A DNA stretch of 64,000 nt from Candidatus Cohnella colombiensis (lineage in GTDB: Bacteria; Bacillota; Bacilli; Paenibacillales; Paenibacillaceae), in contig CP119317.1 of assembly GCA_029203125.1 (NCBI GenBank), positions 3,410,001 to 3,474,000 on the forward strand, written 5' to 3'. Made by a program: the position numbers and the translations under genes. Positions 7,230 through 15,023 of the stretch are shown piece by piece. The first letter of the stretch is position 1, and every line of letters starts with the position of its first letter. Below the pieces are notes generated by a model. That model worked only from the letters and a program-made list of their open reading frames with translations, ran no database searches and was not told the origin of the DNA.

Positions 7230-8480
7230 TTAATAAGCTAAGTCAGGATATAGCGGGAATTGCTTGGACAAGTCCGCAACGAGTGCGCGAGCTTGGTCGA
7301 GCGACGCTTGGTCCTCTGTGTTCTTCAGTGTCAAAGCAACCGCCTTCGCAATTGTCTTCATCGCTTCTGGATCCATGCCGCGCGTCGTCACCGCTGGTGT
7401 TCCGATCCGAATACCGCTTGTTACGAATGGGCTGGTTGGGTCAAATGGAATTGCGTTTTTGTTGACTGTAATCGCCACGGAATCCAGCACATGCTCAGCG
7501 ACTTTGCCTGTGATGTTCAGGTTGCGAGTATCAATCAGCATCAGATGGTTGTCCGTACCGCCAGATACCACGTTCAAGCCTTCTGCAATTAATGCCTCAG
7601 ACAATACCTTCGCATTCTCAACCACTTTACGCGCATAGTCCTTGAAAGACGGTTGCAGCGCTTCACCAAGCGCAACTGCCTTCGCAGCAATAATGTGCAT
7701 CAGCGGACCACCTTGCGTGCCTGGGAATACCGCTTTGTCGATGGCCGCTGCCCATGCTTGACGGCACAAGATCATCCCGCCGCGAGGTCCGCGAAGTGTT
7801 TTGTGCGTCGTCGTCGTTACGAAGTGTGCGTGTGGCACTGGGCTCGGATGTTGTCCACCCGCTACCAAACCAGCAATGTGAGCCATATCGACCATGAACA
7901 ATGCGCCAACATCGTTCGCGATTGCTGCCATTTTTTCGAAATCGATTGTACGAGGATATGCTGATGCACCCGCAACGATCAAGCGTGGGCGGTGCTTGAA
8001 TGCCGCTTTACGCACTTCGTCATAGTTAATTGTGAATGTCTCTTCGTCAACACCATACGCAACGAAGTTGTACAACAAGCCCGACGCATTCGCTGGGTTA
8101 CCGTGCGTTAAGTGACCGCCATGTGCGAGGTTCATCCCAAGCACAGTGTCGCCCGGCTTCAATACAGCCAAGTAAACAGCCAAGTTTGCTTGTGCACCGG
8201 AGTGCGGTTGCACATTCGCATGCTCTGCACCGAACAACTCTTTCGCGCGGTCACGAGCAATTTGCTCAGGAATATCTACATATTCACAACCGCCGTAGTA
8301 ACGCTTGCCTGGGTAGCCTTCTGCATATTTGTTCGTAAGTACAGTGCCCATCGTTTCAAGAACCGCTTGGCTCACAATATTTTCCGATGCGATCAATTCG
8401 ATGTTGTCACGTTGACGTTGCAGCTCAAGGTTGAGCGCTTTAACGATTTCTGGATCTTGCTGACGAAGATTTTCCAACAT
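7230..8480 (-). CDS. glyA: Serine hydroxymethyltransferase
   Basis: This PLP enzyme converts serine and tetrahydrofolate to glycine and 5,10-methylene-THF, the main entry of one-carbon units for purine, thymidylate and methionine synthesis. It has 416 residues. The PLP lysine lies in VTTTTHKTLRGPRGG, and SENIVS and HSGAQAN motifs are present near the N-terminus. AGGAGG lies ten bases before the ATG at 8480. It is last in rpiB-ywlG-glyA, the operon led by the ZTP-type riboswitch at 9744-9853; such riboswitches are known upstream of one-carbon genes, which fits glyA well. Confidence 0.97.
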   Translation of the reverse strand: MLENLRQQDPEIVKALNLELQRQRDNIELIASENIVSQAVLETMGTVLTNKYAEGYPGKRYYGGCEYVDIPEQIARDRAKELFGAEHANVQPHSGAQANLAVYLAVLKPGDTVLGMNLAHGGHLTHGNPANASGLLYNFVAYGVDEETFTINYDEVRKAAFKHRPRLIVAGASAYPRTIDFEKMAAIANDVGALFMVDMAHIAGLVAGGQHPSPVPHAHFVTTTTHKTLRGPRGGMILCRQAWAAAIDKAVFPGTQGGPLMHIIAAKAVALGEALQPSFKDYARKVVENAKVLSEALIAEGLNVVSGGTDNHLMLIDTRNLNITGKVAEHVLDSVAITVNKNAIPFDPTSPFVTSGIRIGTPAVTTRGMDPEAMKTIAKAVALTLKNTEDQASLDQARALVADLSKQFPLYPDLAY

Positions 8481-8534
8481 AATAAGATAGCCTCCTAAAA
8501 ATGGGGTTAGTATAGGGTGACGCTATTAATCAAT

Positions 8535-9122
8535 TTAATCACATGTAGTTGAGCTCGACTCTTCCTCGGATGGAAGCGCGTAAACTGCCCTTGTACCGCC
8601 AATCAGCTTCGGTCTCGTATAAGCCATCGCAACTCGCGCCGAACCGATCGTTCTAATCGATGGTCGAAGCGGCACTGCGACCGGTCGCAAGTGCATCCCA
8701 ATCATCGTTTCTCCGATATCGATGCCTGCATGGACTTGCACAGCCTCGACTAAACACGGCTCTTTCAATTGGCGATAGGCGAACGCTGCCATCGAGCCTC
8801 CAGCTTTGCGCACAGGAACTGCTGCCGCTTCTGTCCACCCCTGCGCTTCTGCGACCGATCGCTCGACCACGAGCGCACGATTCAGATGCTCGCAGCATTG
8901 CCATATCGGATGAAATCCGACCTTGCCTTGCACACGCATTGCACCCTCAAAGATTTGAGCAGCAACTGATTCCGCGCCAGAAGTACCGATGTGCTGCCCC
9001 TGCACTTCACTCGTACTTACTCCGAATACGATGAATTGCCCGGCATGTAGCCCGCCAGCCTTTACAAGCTCAGCCAGCACGACTTCAACTTGATCCGCTA
9101 TTGCAACAGAAGTGTCAGTCAT
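8535..9122 (-). CDS. ywlG: UPF0340/TIGR01440 family protein YwlG
   Basis: This is a conserved Firmicute protein of unknown biochemical role, always found next to rpiB and glyA. It has about 195 residues. Features seen are VFGVSTSEVQGQHIGTSGAE, the Cys-containing GFHPIWQCCEHLNRALV and the C-terminal MHLRPVAVPLR-type strand. The frame is open upstream into rpiB, but GGAGG seven bases before the ATG at 9122 gives the start MTDTSVAIADQ. It starts 13 bp after the rpiB stop, so it is cotranscribed. No function can be assigned from sequence. Confidence 0.85.
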   Translation of the reverse strand: MTDTSVAIADQVEVVLAELVKAGGLHAGQFIVFGVSTSEVQGQHIGTSGAESVAAQIFEGAMRVQGKVGFHPIWQCCEHLNRALVVERSVAEAQGWTEAAAVPVRKAGGSMAAFAYRQLKEPCLVEAVQVHAGIDIGETMIGMHLRPVAVPLRPSIRTIGSARVAMAYTRPKLIGGTRAVYALPSEEESSSTTCD

Positions 9123-9135
9123 CGACCTGCCTCCA

Positions 9136-9597
9136 TTACGCTTGACTTGCTTGGCTTGCTTCAATCGCCATCACTTTGTTGATGCGATTTTGGTGACGTT
9201 CTGCATGCGAGAACGGAGTCTCTAGCCAGATGCGAACGATTTCTTGCGCTACACCGGGGCCAATGATGCGTTCGCCCATGGCAAGGACATTCGTATCGTT
9301 GTGTTCGCGTGTCGCTTTCGCAGTGAACATGTCGTGCACCAATGCACAACGAATGCCCCGAGTCTTGTTCGCTGCAATCGACATCCCGATCCCTGTACCG
9401 CAGATGAGGATCCCGCGCTCAGCTTCTCCGTTGACAACTTTTTCACAGACGGGAATCGAATAATCCGAATAATCGACGGATACGTCGCAATCGCATCCGA
9501 CATCCATGAGCTCATGTCCAAGCGACTGTAAGTAAGGGACGATTACATCTTTCAGGCGATAGCCTGCGTGGTCAGCTCCAATTGCAATCTTCATCAT
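9136..9597 (-). CDS. rpiB: Ribose-5-phosphate isomerase B
   Basis: This enzyme interconverts ribose-5-phosphate and ribulose-5-phosphate in the pentose phosphate pathway, supplying PRPP. It has 153 residues. The family signature GADHAGYRLK is at the N-terminus, and the catalytic Cys is in GILICGTGIGMSIAANK. Two adjacent ATG codons (9597 and 9594) follow AGGAGG; either could be used. It is the first gene after the ZTP-type riboswitch, with about 150 bp between terminator and start. A TATAAT with a suboptimal 15-bp spacer at 9680-9706 could be an extra promoter in that gap. Confidence 0.95.
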   Translation of the reverse strand: MMKIAIGADHAGYRLKDVIVPYLQSLGHELMDVGCDCDVSVDYSDYSIPVCEKVVNGEAERGILICGTGIGMSIAANKTRGIRCALVHDMFTAKATREHNDTNVLAMGERIIGPGVAQEIVRIWLETPFSHAERHQNRINKVMAIEASQASQA

Positions 9598-9743
9598 TAA
9601 TGACCTCCTGCTGGATGGTGTATATTATTGCGTTGCTGATGTTCAACGACGCCACAAATCGACAACTGTTTCCATCGTTATTATACCTGAATTCATCTGT
9701 ATTCAACAGTTCGTTAACACCGCAGTAGCCCCAATAAAAGACG

Positions 9744-9778
9744 AAAAAGAGCACACGTGCACATGCACGTTGCTCTTT
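9744..9778 (-). terminator. Riboswitch expression-platform terminator
   Basis: Directly after the aptamer, GAGC-ACGTGCA pairs with TGCACGT-GCTC and five T residues follow (9744-9748). It is placed to be controlled by ligand binding upstream. Confidence 0.85.
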
Positions 9779-9853
9779 GCCCAGGCGACCGGCCGTCATC
9801 CCGATGCTCCACCGTGGTTTCATCCACTACGCGTCGCCAGTTACATCGGAATC
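9779..9853 (-). ncRNA. ZTP (pfl-type) riboswitch aptamer
   Basis: Read on the minus strand the region holds the pieces I know from ZTP riboswitches: GTAACTGGCG near the 5' end, a GTGGAtgaaACCAC hairpin, GGTGGAGCATCGGG, and the diagnostic 3' end GGTCGCCTGGGCA at the aptamer-terminator junction. ZTP riboswitches sense the purine intermediate ZMP/ZTP, which accumulates under folate stress, and turn on one-carbon and purine genes. The genes downstream are rpiB, ywlG and glyA. The identification is from remembered consensus, not a covariance search. Confidence 0.85.
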
Positions 9854-9869
9854 TTGAAGTTGTAGCCTT

Positions 9870-9898
9870 ATCATAACGAATGCCGGTTGAAAAATCAA
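9870..9898 (-). promoter_or_regulatory. Promoter of the riboswitch-rpiB-ywlG-glyA transcript
   Basis: On the minus strand TTGATT (9893-9898), a 17-bp spacer and TATGAT (9870-9875) place transcription initiation near 9862, just before the aptamer. The inverted repeat GGTTGA/TCAACC overlapping the -35 could also act as the ywlE mRNA end. Confidence 0.7.
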
Positions 9899-9918
9899 CC
9901 CGGTATTTACCTCTCTGC

Positions 9919-10497
9919 CTACTCCGAATCCAATCGTTCCAGCACGCTCAGCAAGGCATCCTCGATCTCGTCAGCACATTGCTCATAGATCGCCAGAGAT
10001 CCTCCGAACGGATCAGCAATGTCGAAATCTGGAATCCGCCGTTGCAATTCAAACAGTCTTGCTTGTTCTTCAGGTGATAAGTTTTGCCCAAGCGCTTGCC
10101 GCACCTGCCACTCCGAATACAATCGCTGAGCCTCAGCAACATCGTCCATTACCTGATCGCCACTGAGCGCATATTCCTTGAGCGTATACGTCTTCGCAAT
10201 TGCCTCCGGGTACATCTGCACGATTGCGCGTTTATGACTCGAAGTAAGCGTCAAAATGAGCTCCGCCCATTCAATCTCACGATTCGATATTGCTGTTGAA
10301 CACCCCGATGCGTTCAAGCTTCTACGCCGAAGCGTCGTCGCTGCATGTGCAGAGATCGTCAACCCATCCTGTGTTGCAACTCCCGCAGAACGTACCTCTA
10401 GTAACTTTCCACTACGCGCAGCTAAGTCTCGCAGCATCTCCTCCGCCATCGGACTGCGGCACGTATTTCCTGTACAGACGATTAAAATCCGCTTCAT
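9919..10497 (-). CDS. ywlE: Low-molecular-weight phosphatase, YwlE-type protein-arginine phosphatase
   Basis: The N-terminal P-loop reads VCTGNTCRSPMAE, with nucleophile Cys8 and Arg14. The Thr after Asn is the residue that distinguishes YwlE-type arginine phosphatases from tyrosine phosphatases in Bacillus, so pArg removal opposing the McsB kinase is likely. The general-acid Asp is in DIADPFGG near the C-terminus. At 192 residues it is about 40 longer than B. subtilis YwlE; the extra is a charged Gln/Glu-rich segment around 125-160. GGAGGGG precedes the ATG. It lies between mntP and rpiB as in Bacillus. Confidence 0.88.
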   Translation of the reverse strand: MKRILIVCTGNTCRSPMAEEMLRDLAARSGKLLEVRSAGVATQDGLTISAHAATTLRRRSLNASGCSTAISNREIEWAELILTLTSSHKRAIVQMYPEAIAKTYTLKEYALSGDQVMDDVAEAQRLYSEWQVRQALGQNLSPEEQARLFELQRRIPDFDIADPFGGSLAIYEQCADEIEDALLSVLERLDSE

Positions 10498-10525
10498 TGT
10501 CGCCCCTCCGTGCTTAAATTACACT

Positions 10526-11086
10526 TTATATAAGAAATAATAGACCAAATGTGAATAAAATAACACCACCTAATGCCTCTCCATATCCACCCAGCGATTG
10601 GCTTGCACGACGTCCTAGCATTAAACCAAGCATGCTCATCAAACCTCCGAACAGTCCGAACATCATAATGGTTATCAACCGATGTGCGGAGAACATTCCA
10701 AGTGTAATCCCTACGGAAAATGAATCGATACTGACACTGAGCGAAAAAATGAGTAGTCCGCCCACAGAGCGATGATCGATGGAGCCTTCCGATTCCCCTC
10801 GTAGCGCGCTGTACACCATGTGCCCTCCGAGCAATAGTAAAAGTGCCCCTGCGACCGATGTCGCGATGCCACCGAGCAAACTGCTAACATATTGCCCCAT
10901 AATCATCCCGCCAAGCGGCATCAAAATATGAAAAAGCGCAATTACAAGGCTTAGCTTCAATACATCGCGTAGCCGAACTCCTTTGAGACCGATGCCGATC
11001 CCGAGTGAGAAGGCATCCATTCCTAAGGCAATCGCCATAATAATTATTGTAAGTATTTGTCCTGCAGCGACAGACCAATCCGGCAT
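10526..11086 (-). CDS. mntP: Manganese efflux pump MntP
   Basis: This inner-membrane exporter protects against excess Mn2+. It has 186 residues with six membrane helices in two repeats. The conserved acidic positions appear in ALGMDAFSLGIGIGL in repeat 1 and SVSIDSFSVGITLGM in repeat 2, the hallmark of the family. GGGGAGGG precedes the ATG at 11086. It sits between ywlC and ywlE, as in B. subtilis. I looked for a yybP-ykoY manganese riboswitch in the 140 bp upstream and saw none. Confidence 0.93.
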   Translation of the reverse strand: MPDWSVAAGQILTIIIMAIALGMDAFSLGIGIGLKGVRLRDVLKLSLVIALFHILMPLGGMIMGQYVSSLLGGIATSVAGALLLLLGGHMVYSALRGESEGSIDHRSVGGLLIFSLSVSIDSFSVGITLGMFSAHRLITIMMFGLFGGLMSMLGLMLGRRASQSLGGYGEALGGVILFTFGLLFLI

Positions 11087-11228
11087 CGCTTGTCCCTCCC
11101 CGAGTCAATGAGCGAGGCAAGTATCGTGCTTGCTCGCGCGTAACCGCATGTCCTCTTACTCTCTTCCCAACATATGCGGACGAGTGGGTGAACATGCACC
11201 TCACATGGAGGTCGGATCGGTGTTGCAG

Positions 11229-12308
11229 TTAAGCTTGGAGCTCTCGACCTGCTGCTGCTTTGCGAAGTCGATTCATGAGCGCGGTGCCGATGCCTTGTTC
11301 GGGATAGCCTTCTGCGAAGATGAGGGTTAATTGATGATCATCGCATTCTCTTAATGCACGATACAGCAATTTCGCCGCTTGCTCAGGCTGGATGTGTGAG
11401 CCAAGATCAATTACAACATCCGCTTGATATAGTTCAGTATGCTCTGTGCAAGAGAGTACACCGACTTTTATACGATCTCCCCCACGCTTCGCCTCATGGA
11501 TTCTAGCTTGGATCACTACTGGAATGCGGTCAAATAAGCCGGATACGATCATAAGCTCGCCCTTCGGCGCGTAGTGAGCATACTTCATGCCAGGTGATCT
11601 TGGTGCTTGTTCTTGTGCGATTTGCGTTGCTGCTGAGTGACTTGGTTCATCGACTACTTGAACTGTTGCACCAACAGCAGCTTGAAGCTGTTCTGCCGTT
11701 ACGCCACCCGGTCTCAGAATGTGTATTTGATCGCCTAGCACACGAACGACGGTCGACTCCAGACCGACGCCTGTCGCACCACCGTCTAATATGCCATCTA
11801 TTCGTCCATCTAAATCTACCTGCACATGGCCCGCTTCAGTCGGACTTGGTCGACCCGAGCGATTCGCGCTTGGCGCAGCGAGCGGACAACCTGATGCAGC
11901 GATCAATTGTCTCGCGAGTTCATGCGCAGGTACGCGTACTGCTACCGTATCGAGTCCCGCCGTGACAAGCGGAGATACAGCACCTTCGCGTACGGGAAGC
12001 ACCAATGTGAGCGGACCTGGCCAGAAAGCTGACATCAGCTTCTTCTCTAATTCAGATATCCTATCCGCAATTGCAGAAACTTCCGAGACGTCCGCTAGAT
12101 GCACAATGAGCGGATTGTCGGAGGGGCGACCTTTTGCCTTGAAGATCTGCTCTACCGCACTTGTATTTCGCGCATCTCCACCAAGTCCGTACACCGTCTC
12201 TGTCGGAAAAGCCACCACTCCACCACGCGCTAACACCGCCGCAGCTTCTTGCAGACCGTTCGATTGATCACACCCAGTGCTAGGCCAATATTTTGTTACC
12301 ATCGTCAT
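11229..12308 (-). CDS. ywlC: Threonylcarbamoyl-AMP synthase (Sua5/YwlC)
   Basis: This enzyme makes threonylcarbamoyl-adenylate from Thr, bicarbonate and ATP, the first step of the tRNA t6A37 modification. It has 359 residues. The N-terminal YrdC domain (about 20-205) shows AFPTETVYGLGGDARN, KGRPSDNPLIVHL and SANRSGRPSPTEA; the C-terminal Sua5 domain (about 245-350) follows a Pro/Ala linker containing SPGMKYAHYAPKGEL. Two ATG codons (12308 and 12302) are both plausible starts. It lies between spoIIR and mntP, in conserved order. Confidence 0.95.
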   Translation of the reverse strand: MTMVTKYWPSTGCDQSNGLQEAAAVLARGGVVAFPTETVYGLGGDARNTSAVEQIFKAKGRPSDNPLIVHLADVSEVSAIADRISELEKKLMSAFWPGPLTLVLPVREGAVSPLVTAGLDTVAVRVPAHELARQLIAASGCPLAAPSANRSGRPSPTEAGHVQVDLDGRIDGILDGGATGVGLESTVVRVLGDQIHILRPGGVTAEQLQAAVGATVQVVDEPSHSAATQIAQEQAPRSPGMKYAHYAPKGELMIVSGLFDRIPVVIQARIHEAKRGGDRIKVGVLSCTEHTELYQADVVIDLGSHIQPEQAAKLLYRALRECDDHQLTLIFAEGYPEQGIGTALMNRLRKAAAGRELQA

Positions 12309-12384
12309 GTTCGTTCGTCCATCCTTGTCCGATTGCTTATCCTCCCATTATAGCATACGAGAGCTTCGCAATAGCGGTCCAGGC

Positions 12385-13062
12385 TTATGAGAACAGCGAG
12401 GCGATGAACGCGAACAGCTTCTCCAACAGCTCCCATAGAAAAAACTTTGCCTTCGGTTGATCGTCTTCAACGGAAATCTGTTGGTCTGCGGATTGGGTAG
12501 CTTGCGCTTGATCGTCCGGCGCTTGTGCCGCTGTCAGGCACAAAGGCGGGAACAACACACACCACCAATTTGCACCATTACCCTCTCCAAGTGTTATTCG
12601 TAAAGCCAAATAATTTCCTGCTTCGTAACTCGCACCTTCGAATGCTTTTTCGGGAAAAGGAACTTCGCCCAACTCAGCAGTACCGTCGTAGCTCGCTCCT
12701 GCGTCTTTGAGCATTGTATCTACTCGTGATTGAATGTTGGACAGGTGGTCTTGAATGAGTGCGAGTACCTCGGGTTGTGTCGCAGGCATCTCTCCCCACG
12801 ATTCAATGAATGTTGCTATATCGTCTCTTACTTTAGATTTCAGTTGTTGGTCGTATGTGGAGTCTGAATTCGCAATAATACGAATCCGAATCGCATCCTC
12901 CGGAATCGTAGAGTCAGCGCTTGCGGCTGCTACAAATTTGCCTATCAGTGCAGCTGTACCGATAAATAGGGCGATGCAAATCACCAATGATCTTATGAGC
13001 TTGCGAATGATAGATAAGTGCGGACGGACATTAGATAAATTAGAATAAGAATGATTGCGCAT
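12385..13062 (-). CDS. spoIIR: Stage II sporulation protein R
   Basis: SpoIIR is made in the forespore, exported to the intermembrane space, and activates the SpoIIGA protease so that pro-sigma-E is processed in the mother cell. It has 225 residues: an N-terminal membrane/signal helix (about 23-48, LIRSLVICIALFIGTAALIG) and then the family core, with IRIIANSDSTYDQQLKSKVRD and WWCVLFPPLCL. The C-terminus is a linker plus a hydrophobic tail. AAGGGGAG precedes the ATG. A candidate sigma-F promoter lies at 13149-13178. Its presence shows that the organism descends from spore formers. Confidence 0.93.
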   Translation of the reverse strand: MRNHSYSNLSNVRPHLSIIRKLIRSLVICIALFIGTAALIGKFVAAASADSTIPEDAIRIRIIANSDSTYDQQLKSKVRDDIATFIESWGEMPATQPEVLALIQDHLSNIQSRVDTMLKDAGASYDGTAELGEVPFPEKAFEGASYEAGNYLALRITLGEGNGANWWCVLFPPLCLTAAQAPDDQAQATQSADQQISVEDDQPKAKFFLWELLEKLFAFIASLFS

Positions 13063-13148
13063 AGTTTTCTCCCCTTAGCTTAGGCACCCGTCGGTACCTC
13101 ACTATGCGTTCCGGAACGTCTTATCCATCAGTATGTCCGCTTCTCGAA

Positions 13149-13178
13149 TCTATAAACCTAGCGAATATATGAATATAC
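13149..13178 (-). promoter_or_regulatory. Candidate sigma-F promoter of spoIIR
   Basis: On the minus strand GTATA (13174-13178) and GGTTTATAGA (13149-13158) are separated by 15 bp, similar to the forespore sigma-F pattern GYATA-N15-GGnnA. One -10 position deviates. spoIIR is sigma-F dependent in Bacillus, which supports the guess. Confidence 0.4.
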
Positions 13179-13182
13179 AATT

Positions 13183-13222
13183 AAAGAGACTTCTCACATC
13201 ATGACGCTTGTGAAAAGCCTCT
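13183..13222. repeat. Long imperfect hairpin between spoIIR and the agr-like operon
   Basis: AAGAG-CTT-TCACA on one side pairs with TGTGA-AAG-CTCTT on the other around a ten-base loop. It separates the two divergent transcription units and could terminate read-through on either strand (TTTAATT follows on the minus strand). Confidence 0.5.
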
Positions 13223-13353
13223 TGCATCAGTTCTATAATTTCATTGCTCATTTTCTCACTAAGTCTATGTTTTTATGAAGGAATTTACAATTTAATGTTG
13301 AAATTTGAACATACGAGAAAATATTTCCAATACTATGAGGAGTTCTGAAGAGA

Positions 13354-13986
13354 ATGAGTGATGCAATCCTATTTCTAAAATTCGTTTTCTTCTCGATGCT
13401 TGAAAGCTTTGCAATCGTAGCCATCATGTTAGCCCTATTCCGATTCAAAGTTACGAACTACATCTGGCCCATCGTATTTCTCACGCTATCTATGAGCTTG
13501 CAAAGTTATGTGTTACGGGAGGAACTCGCATTATCTTCATTCGTTCCCATTATCAATCTTATTTTATTAACCTTTTTTACGATGCAATTTGTCCGAGTGC
13601 CCATGATCTGGTCAATTCTTATAAGTACATTTGGATCTGTTGCCACCATACTCATTCAAGTACTGTTAGTAGCCTTGTCAGGTAATTCTGTGGAGTGGTT
13701 TCGTGCATTAACAGACAGAGAATATCTCATGCAAGTTTTAACCTTCATTGTGAGCTCTGCTATTGCATATGTTCTCTATAAATTTGGAATCGGTTTTTCG
13801 TTTGCTTTTGAAAAACTACGTTTCAAATGGGAGAGACTTATGATCTACACTCTTCTAATTTTGATTATGGTCGGTTTTGTGATCCTAGCATCCCAAAGAT
13901 CCGTCTACGTCGACATAGGATGCCTCTTGTTCGCTCTATTCTTGTTCGTCTTCTACACACTTAGAAAAGAGCAGGAAGATGATTGA
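13354..13986 (+). CDS. Polytopic membrane protein, AgrC-sensor-like without kinase domain
   Basis: It has 210 residues and six to seven membrane helices over almost the whole length, ending in a short charged tail (TLRKEQEDD). Size and topology resemble the N-terminal sensor half of AgrC/GHKL histidine kinases. No DHp or ATPase domain follows, because the frame ends and agrB begins within it (ATGATTGA overlap of 8 bp, so translation is coupled). GAGGAG lies about 11 bases before the ATG. I infer a peptide-sensing, peptide-handling or LytTR-inhibitory membrane partner. It could be a remnant of a kinase, but the clean overlap with agrB argues for a functional short form. No family could be named with confidence. 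Confidence 0.75.
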   Translation: MSDAILFLKFVFFSMLESFAIVAIMLALFRFKVTNYIWPIVFLTLSMSLQSYVLREELALSSFVPIINLILLTFFTMQFVRVPMIWSILISTFGSVATILIQVLLVALSGNSVEWFRALTDREYLMQVLTFIVSSAIAYVLYKFGIGFSFAFEKLRFKWERLMIYTLLILIMVGFVILASQRSVYVDIGCLLFALFLFVFYTLRKEQEDD

Positions 13987-14494
13987 GAGACTGGCACATC
14001 GATTAGCTGTAAATATTAAAAGTGCTGCGCCCAATCATCCAGCAAGTATAGAAGTGCTCGAATTCCCTATAGCCGCAATATTGAATGCTGTCTCAATCAT
14101 CATATTCTCGCTAGGGATCTCATTACTAACCGGTCGCGTGACAGAGACAAGTATTGTACTTGTAGGGTACGCATTACTCCGTCAAGTATCTGGAGGGATC
14201 CATCTAAGATCAGGAGATATCTGCGTTCTCTTGTCTGTTACTGGAATTGCACTATTGTCTTTAACAAACTTCAATCCTTCCGTAGTGTTGACATTTAACA
14301 TCATCAGCATGCTACTCGCGCTCATCTATGCTCCGTCTAGAATAGAGAATCAAACTCGTATTCCTAAAAAATTTCACCCCTTGCTAAAAGTCTTGTCAGC
14401 TCTAATTATTGCAACAAACTTCCTTATTCACTCATCAGCTCTTTCTGGGGCCTACTTAGTACAGGCACTAACGTTAATTCGTGAAAGGAGGTGA
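13979..14494 (+). CDS. agrB: AgrB-family peptide-processing protease
   Basis: AgrB is a membrane cysteine endopeptidase that trims the C-terminus of AgrD and forms the (thio)lactone ring. It has 171 residues with about five membrane segments. The catalytic pair is His75 in SGGIH and Cys82, seven residues apart as in S. aureus AgrB (His77/Cys84), preceded by the conserved Arg and Gly-Gly (LLRQVSGGIH). It is slightly shorter than staphylococcal AgrB but normal for Bacillales. It is translationally coupled to the upstream membrane protein and lies eight bases before agrD. Confidence 0.93.
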   Translation: MIERLAHRLAVNIKSAAPNHPASIEVLEFPIAAILNAVSIIIFSLGISLLTGRVTETSIVLVGYALLRQVSGGIHLRSGDICVLLSVTGIALLSLTNFNPSVVLTFNIISMLLALIYAPSRIENQTRIPKKFHPLLKVLSALIIATNFLIHSSALSGAYLVQALTLIRERR

Positions 14495-14501
14495 AAAGAT
14501 A

Positions 14502-14630
14502 ATGAAGGCAAGAGTTGCTTTTCGACTGGCTTCGATGCTTGCAGCAATGGCAACCGTTCTTGTAACCTTGACAGCAAGTATTTGGTACTTTAATCAACCA
14601 AAAGTGCCACAAGAGCTTTTGAAAAAGTAA
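14502..14630 (+). CDS. agrD: AgrD-type cyclic peptide pheromone precursor, serine ring
   Basis: This is a 42-codon gene with an ideal AGGAGGTG eight to ten bases before the ATG. The N-terminal amphipathic/hydrophobic leader (residues 1-25) carries Lys2, Arg4 and Arg8. The conserved C-terminal recognition block reads NQPKVPQELLKK, as in the AgrD/cyclic-lactone autoinducer family. Between them lies the predicted ring S26-I-W-Y-F30. The ring-closing position is serine, not cysteine, which predicts an oxygen lactone (known in Fsr pheromone and S. intermedius) instead of a thiolactone. The whole peptide has no Cys. Confidence 0.9.
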   Translation: MKARVAFRLASMLAAMATVLVTLTASIWYFNQPKVPQELLKK

Positions 14631-14648
14631 TGCTTCGGAGGAATAACA

Positions 14649-15023
14649 ATGCGGAAACTTACAGTTTCCCGAGACCTTAAAGGAACAGCTGGTCTATGCG
14701 AACTACCTGTGGATGACATCTTATTCTTCGAGAGTCATTCAACAGCCAAGGAAATGATTATTCTTCATACTCGTAATGAAGTCTATTACACACCAGGAAC
14801 ACTCAAGTATTGGCTGGAAGTCCTTAAAGCATCAGGAGAGGATTTTGAAATGGTTGATCGGGCTAACTTAGTGCATTTATCAAAAATTCATCATATCGAT
14901 CGCTTTTTTAGAATCGCTTATTTCGACGAGAATAAGTCATCCAAAAAGTGTACGATCTCAATTAACAACGTCTCAAAAGTTCTTAAACACCTTGCTAGAA
15001 TTAAAAATGAAGCTGAAACATAA
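14649..15023 (+). CDS. Stand-alone LytTR DNA-binding regulator
   Basis: It has 124 residues made of essentially one LytTR domain, the DNA-binding fold of AgrA. Typical spacing is seen in DDILFFESHSTAKEMIILHT, VYYTPGTLKYWLEVL, and EMVDRANLVHLSKIHHID for the beta strand and helix that contact DNA. There is no receiver domain and no membrane segment, so it cannot be a classical phospho-activated AgrA. GGAGG precedes the ATG at seven bases. It is the last gene of the operon, followed by a hairpin. In streptococci, stand-alone LytTR regulators are held inactive by a partner membrane protein; the 13354 product could play that part here (inference). Confidence 0.88.
   Translation: MRKLTVSRDLKGTAGLCELPVDDILFFESHSTAKEMIILHTRNEVYYTPGTLKYWLEVLKASGEDFEMVDRANLVHLSKIHHIDRFFRIAYFDENKSSKKCTISINNVSKVLKHLARIKNEAET

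Noticed and set aside
9230..9531. Long open frames opposite rpiB and other core genes (for example 9244-9531 plus, 56450-57358 minus inside pepT)
   Set aside because: They are antisense to genes with clear family motifs, lack ribosome binding sites and show no recognisable protein.
11087..11228. yybP-ykoY manganese riboswitch upstream of mntP
   Set aside because: The conserved core and stem pattern are not present by eye.
13260..13345. LytTR binding site (AATTTAATGTTG / AAATTTGAACA direct repeat) upstream of the agr-like operon
   Set aside because: The AT-rich similarity is weak and not at the expected 21-bp centre spacing, so I do not list it as a site.
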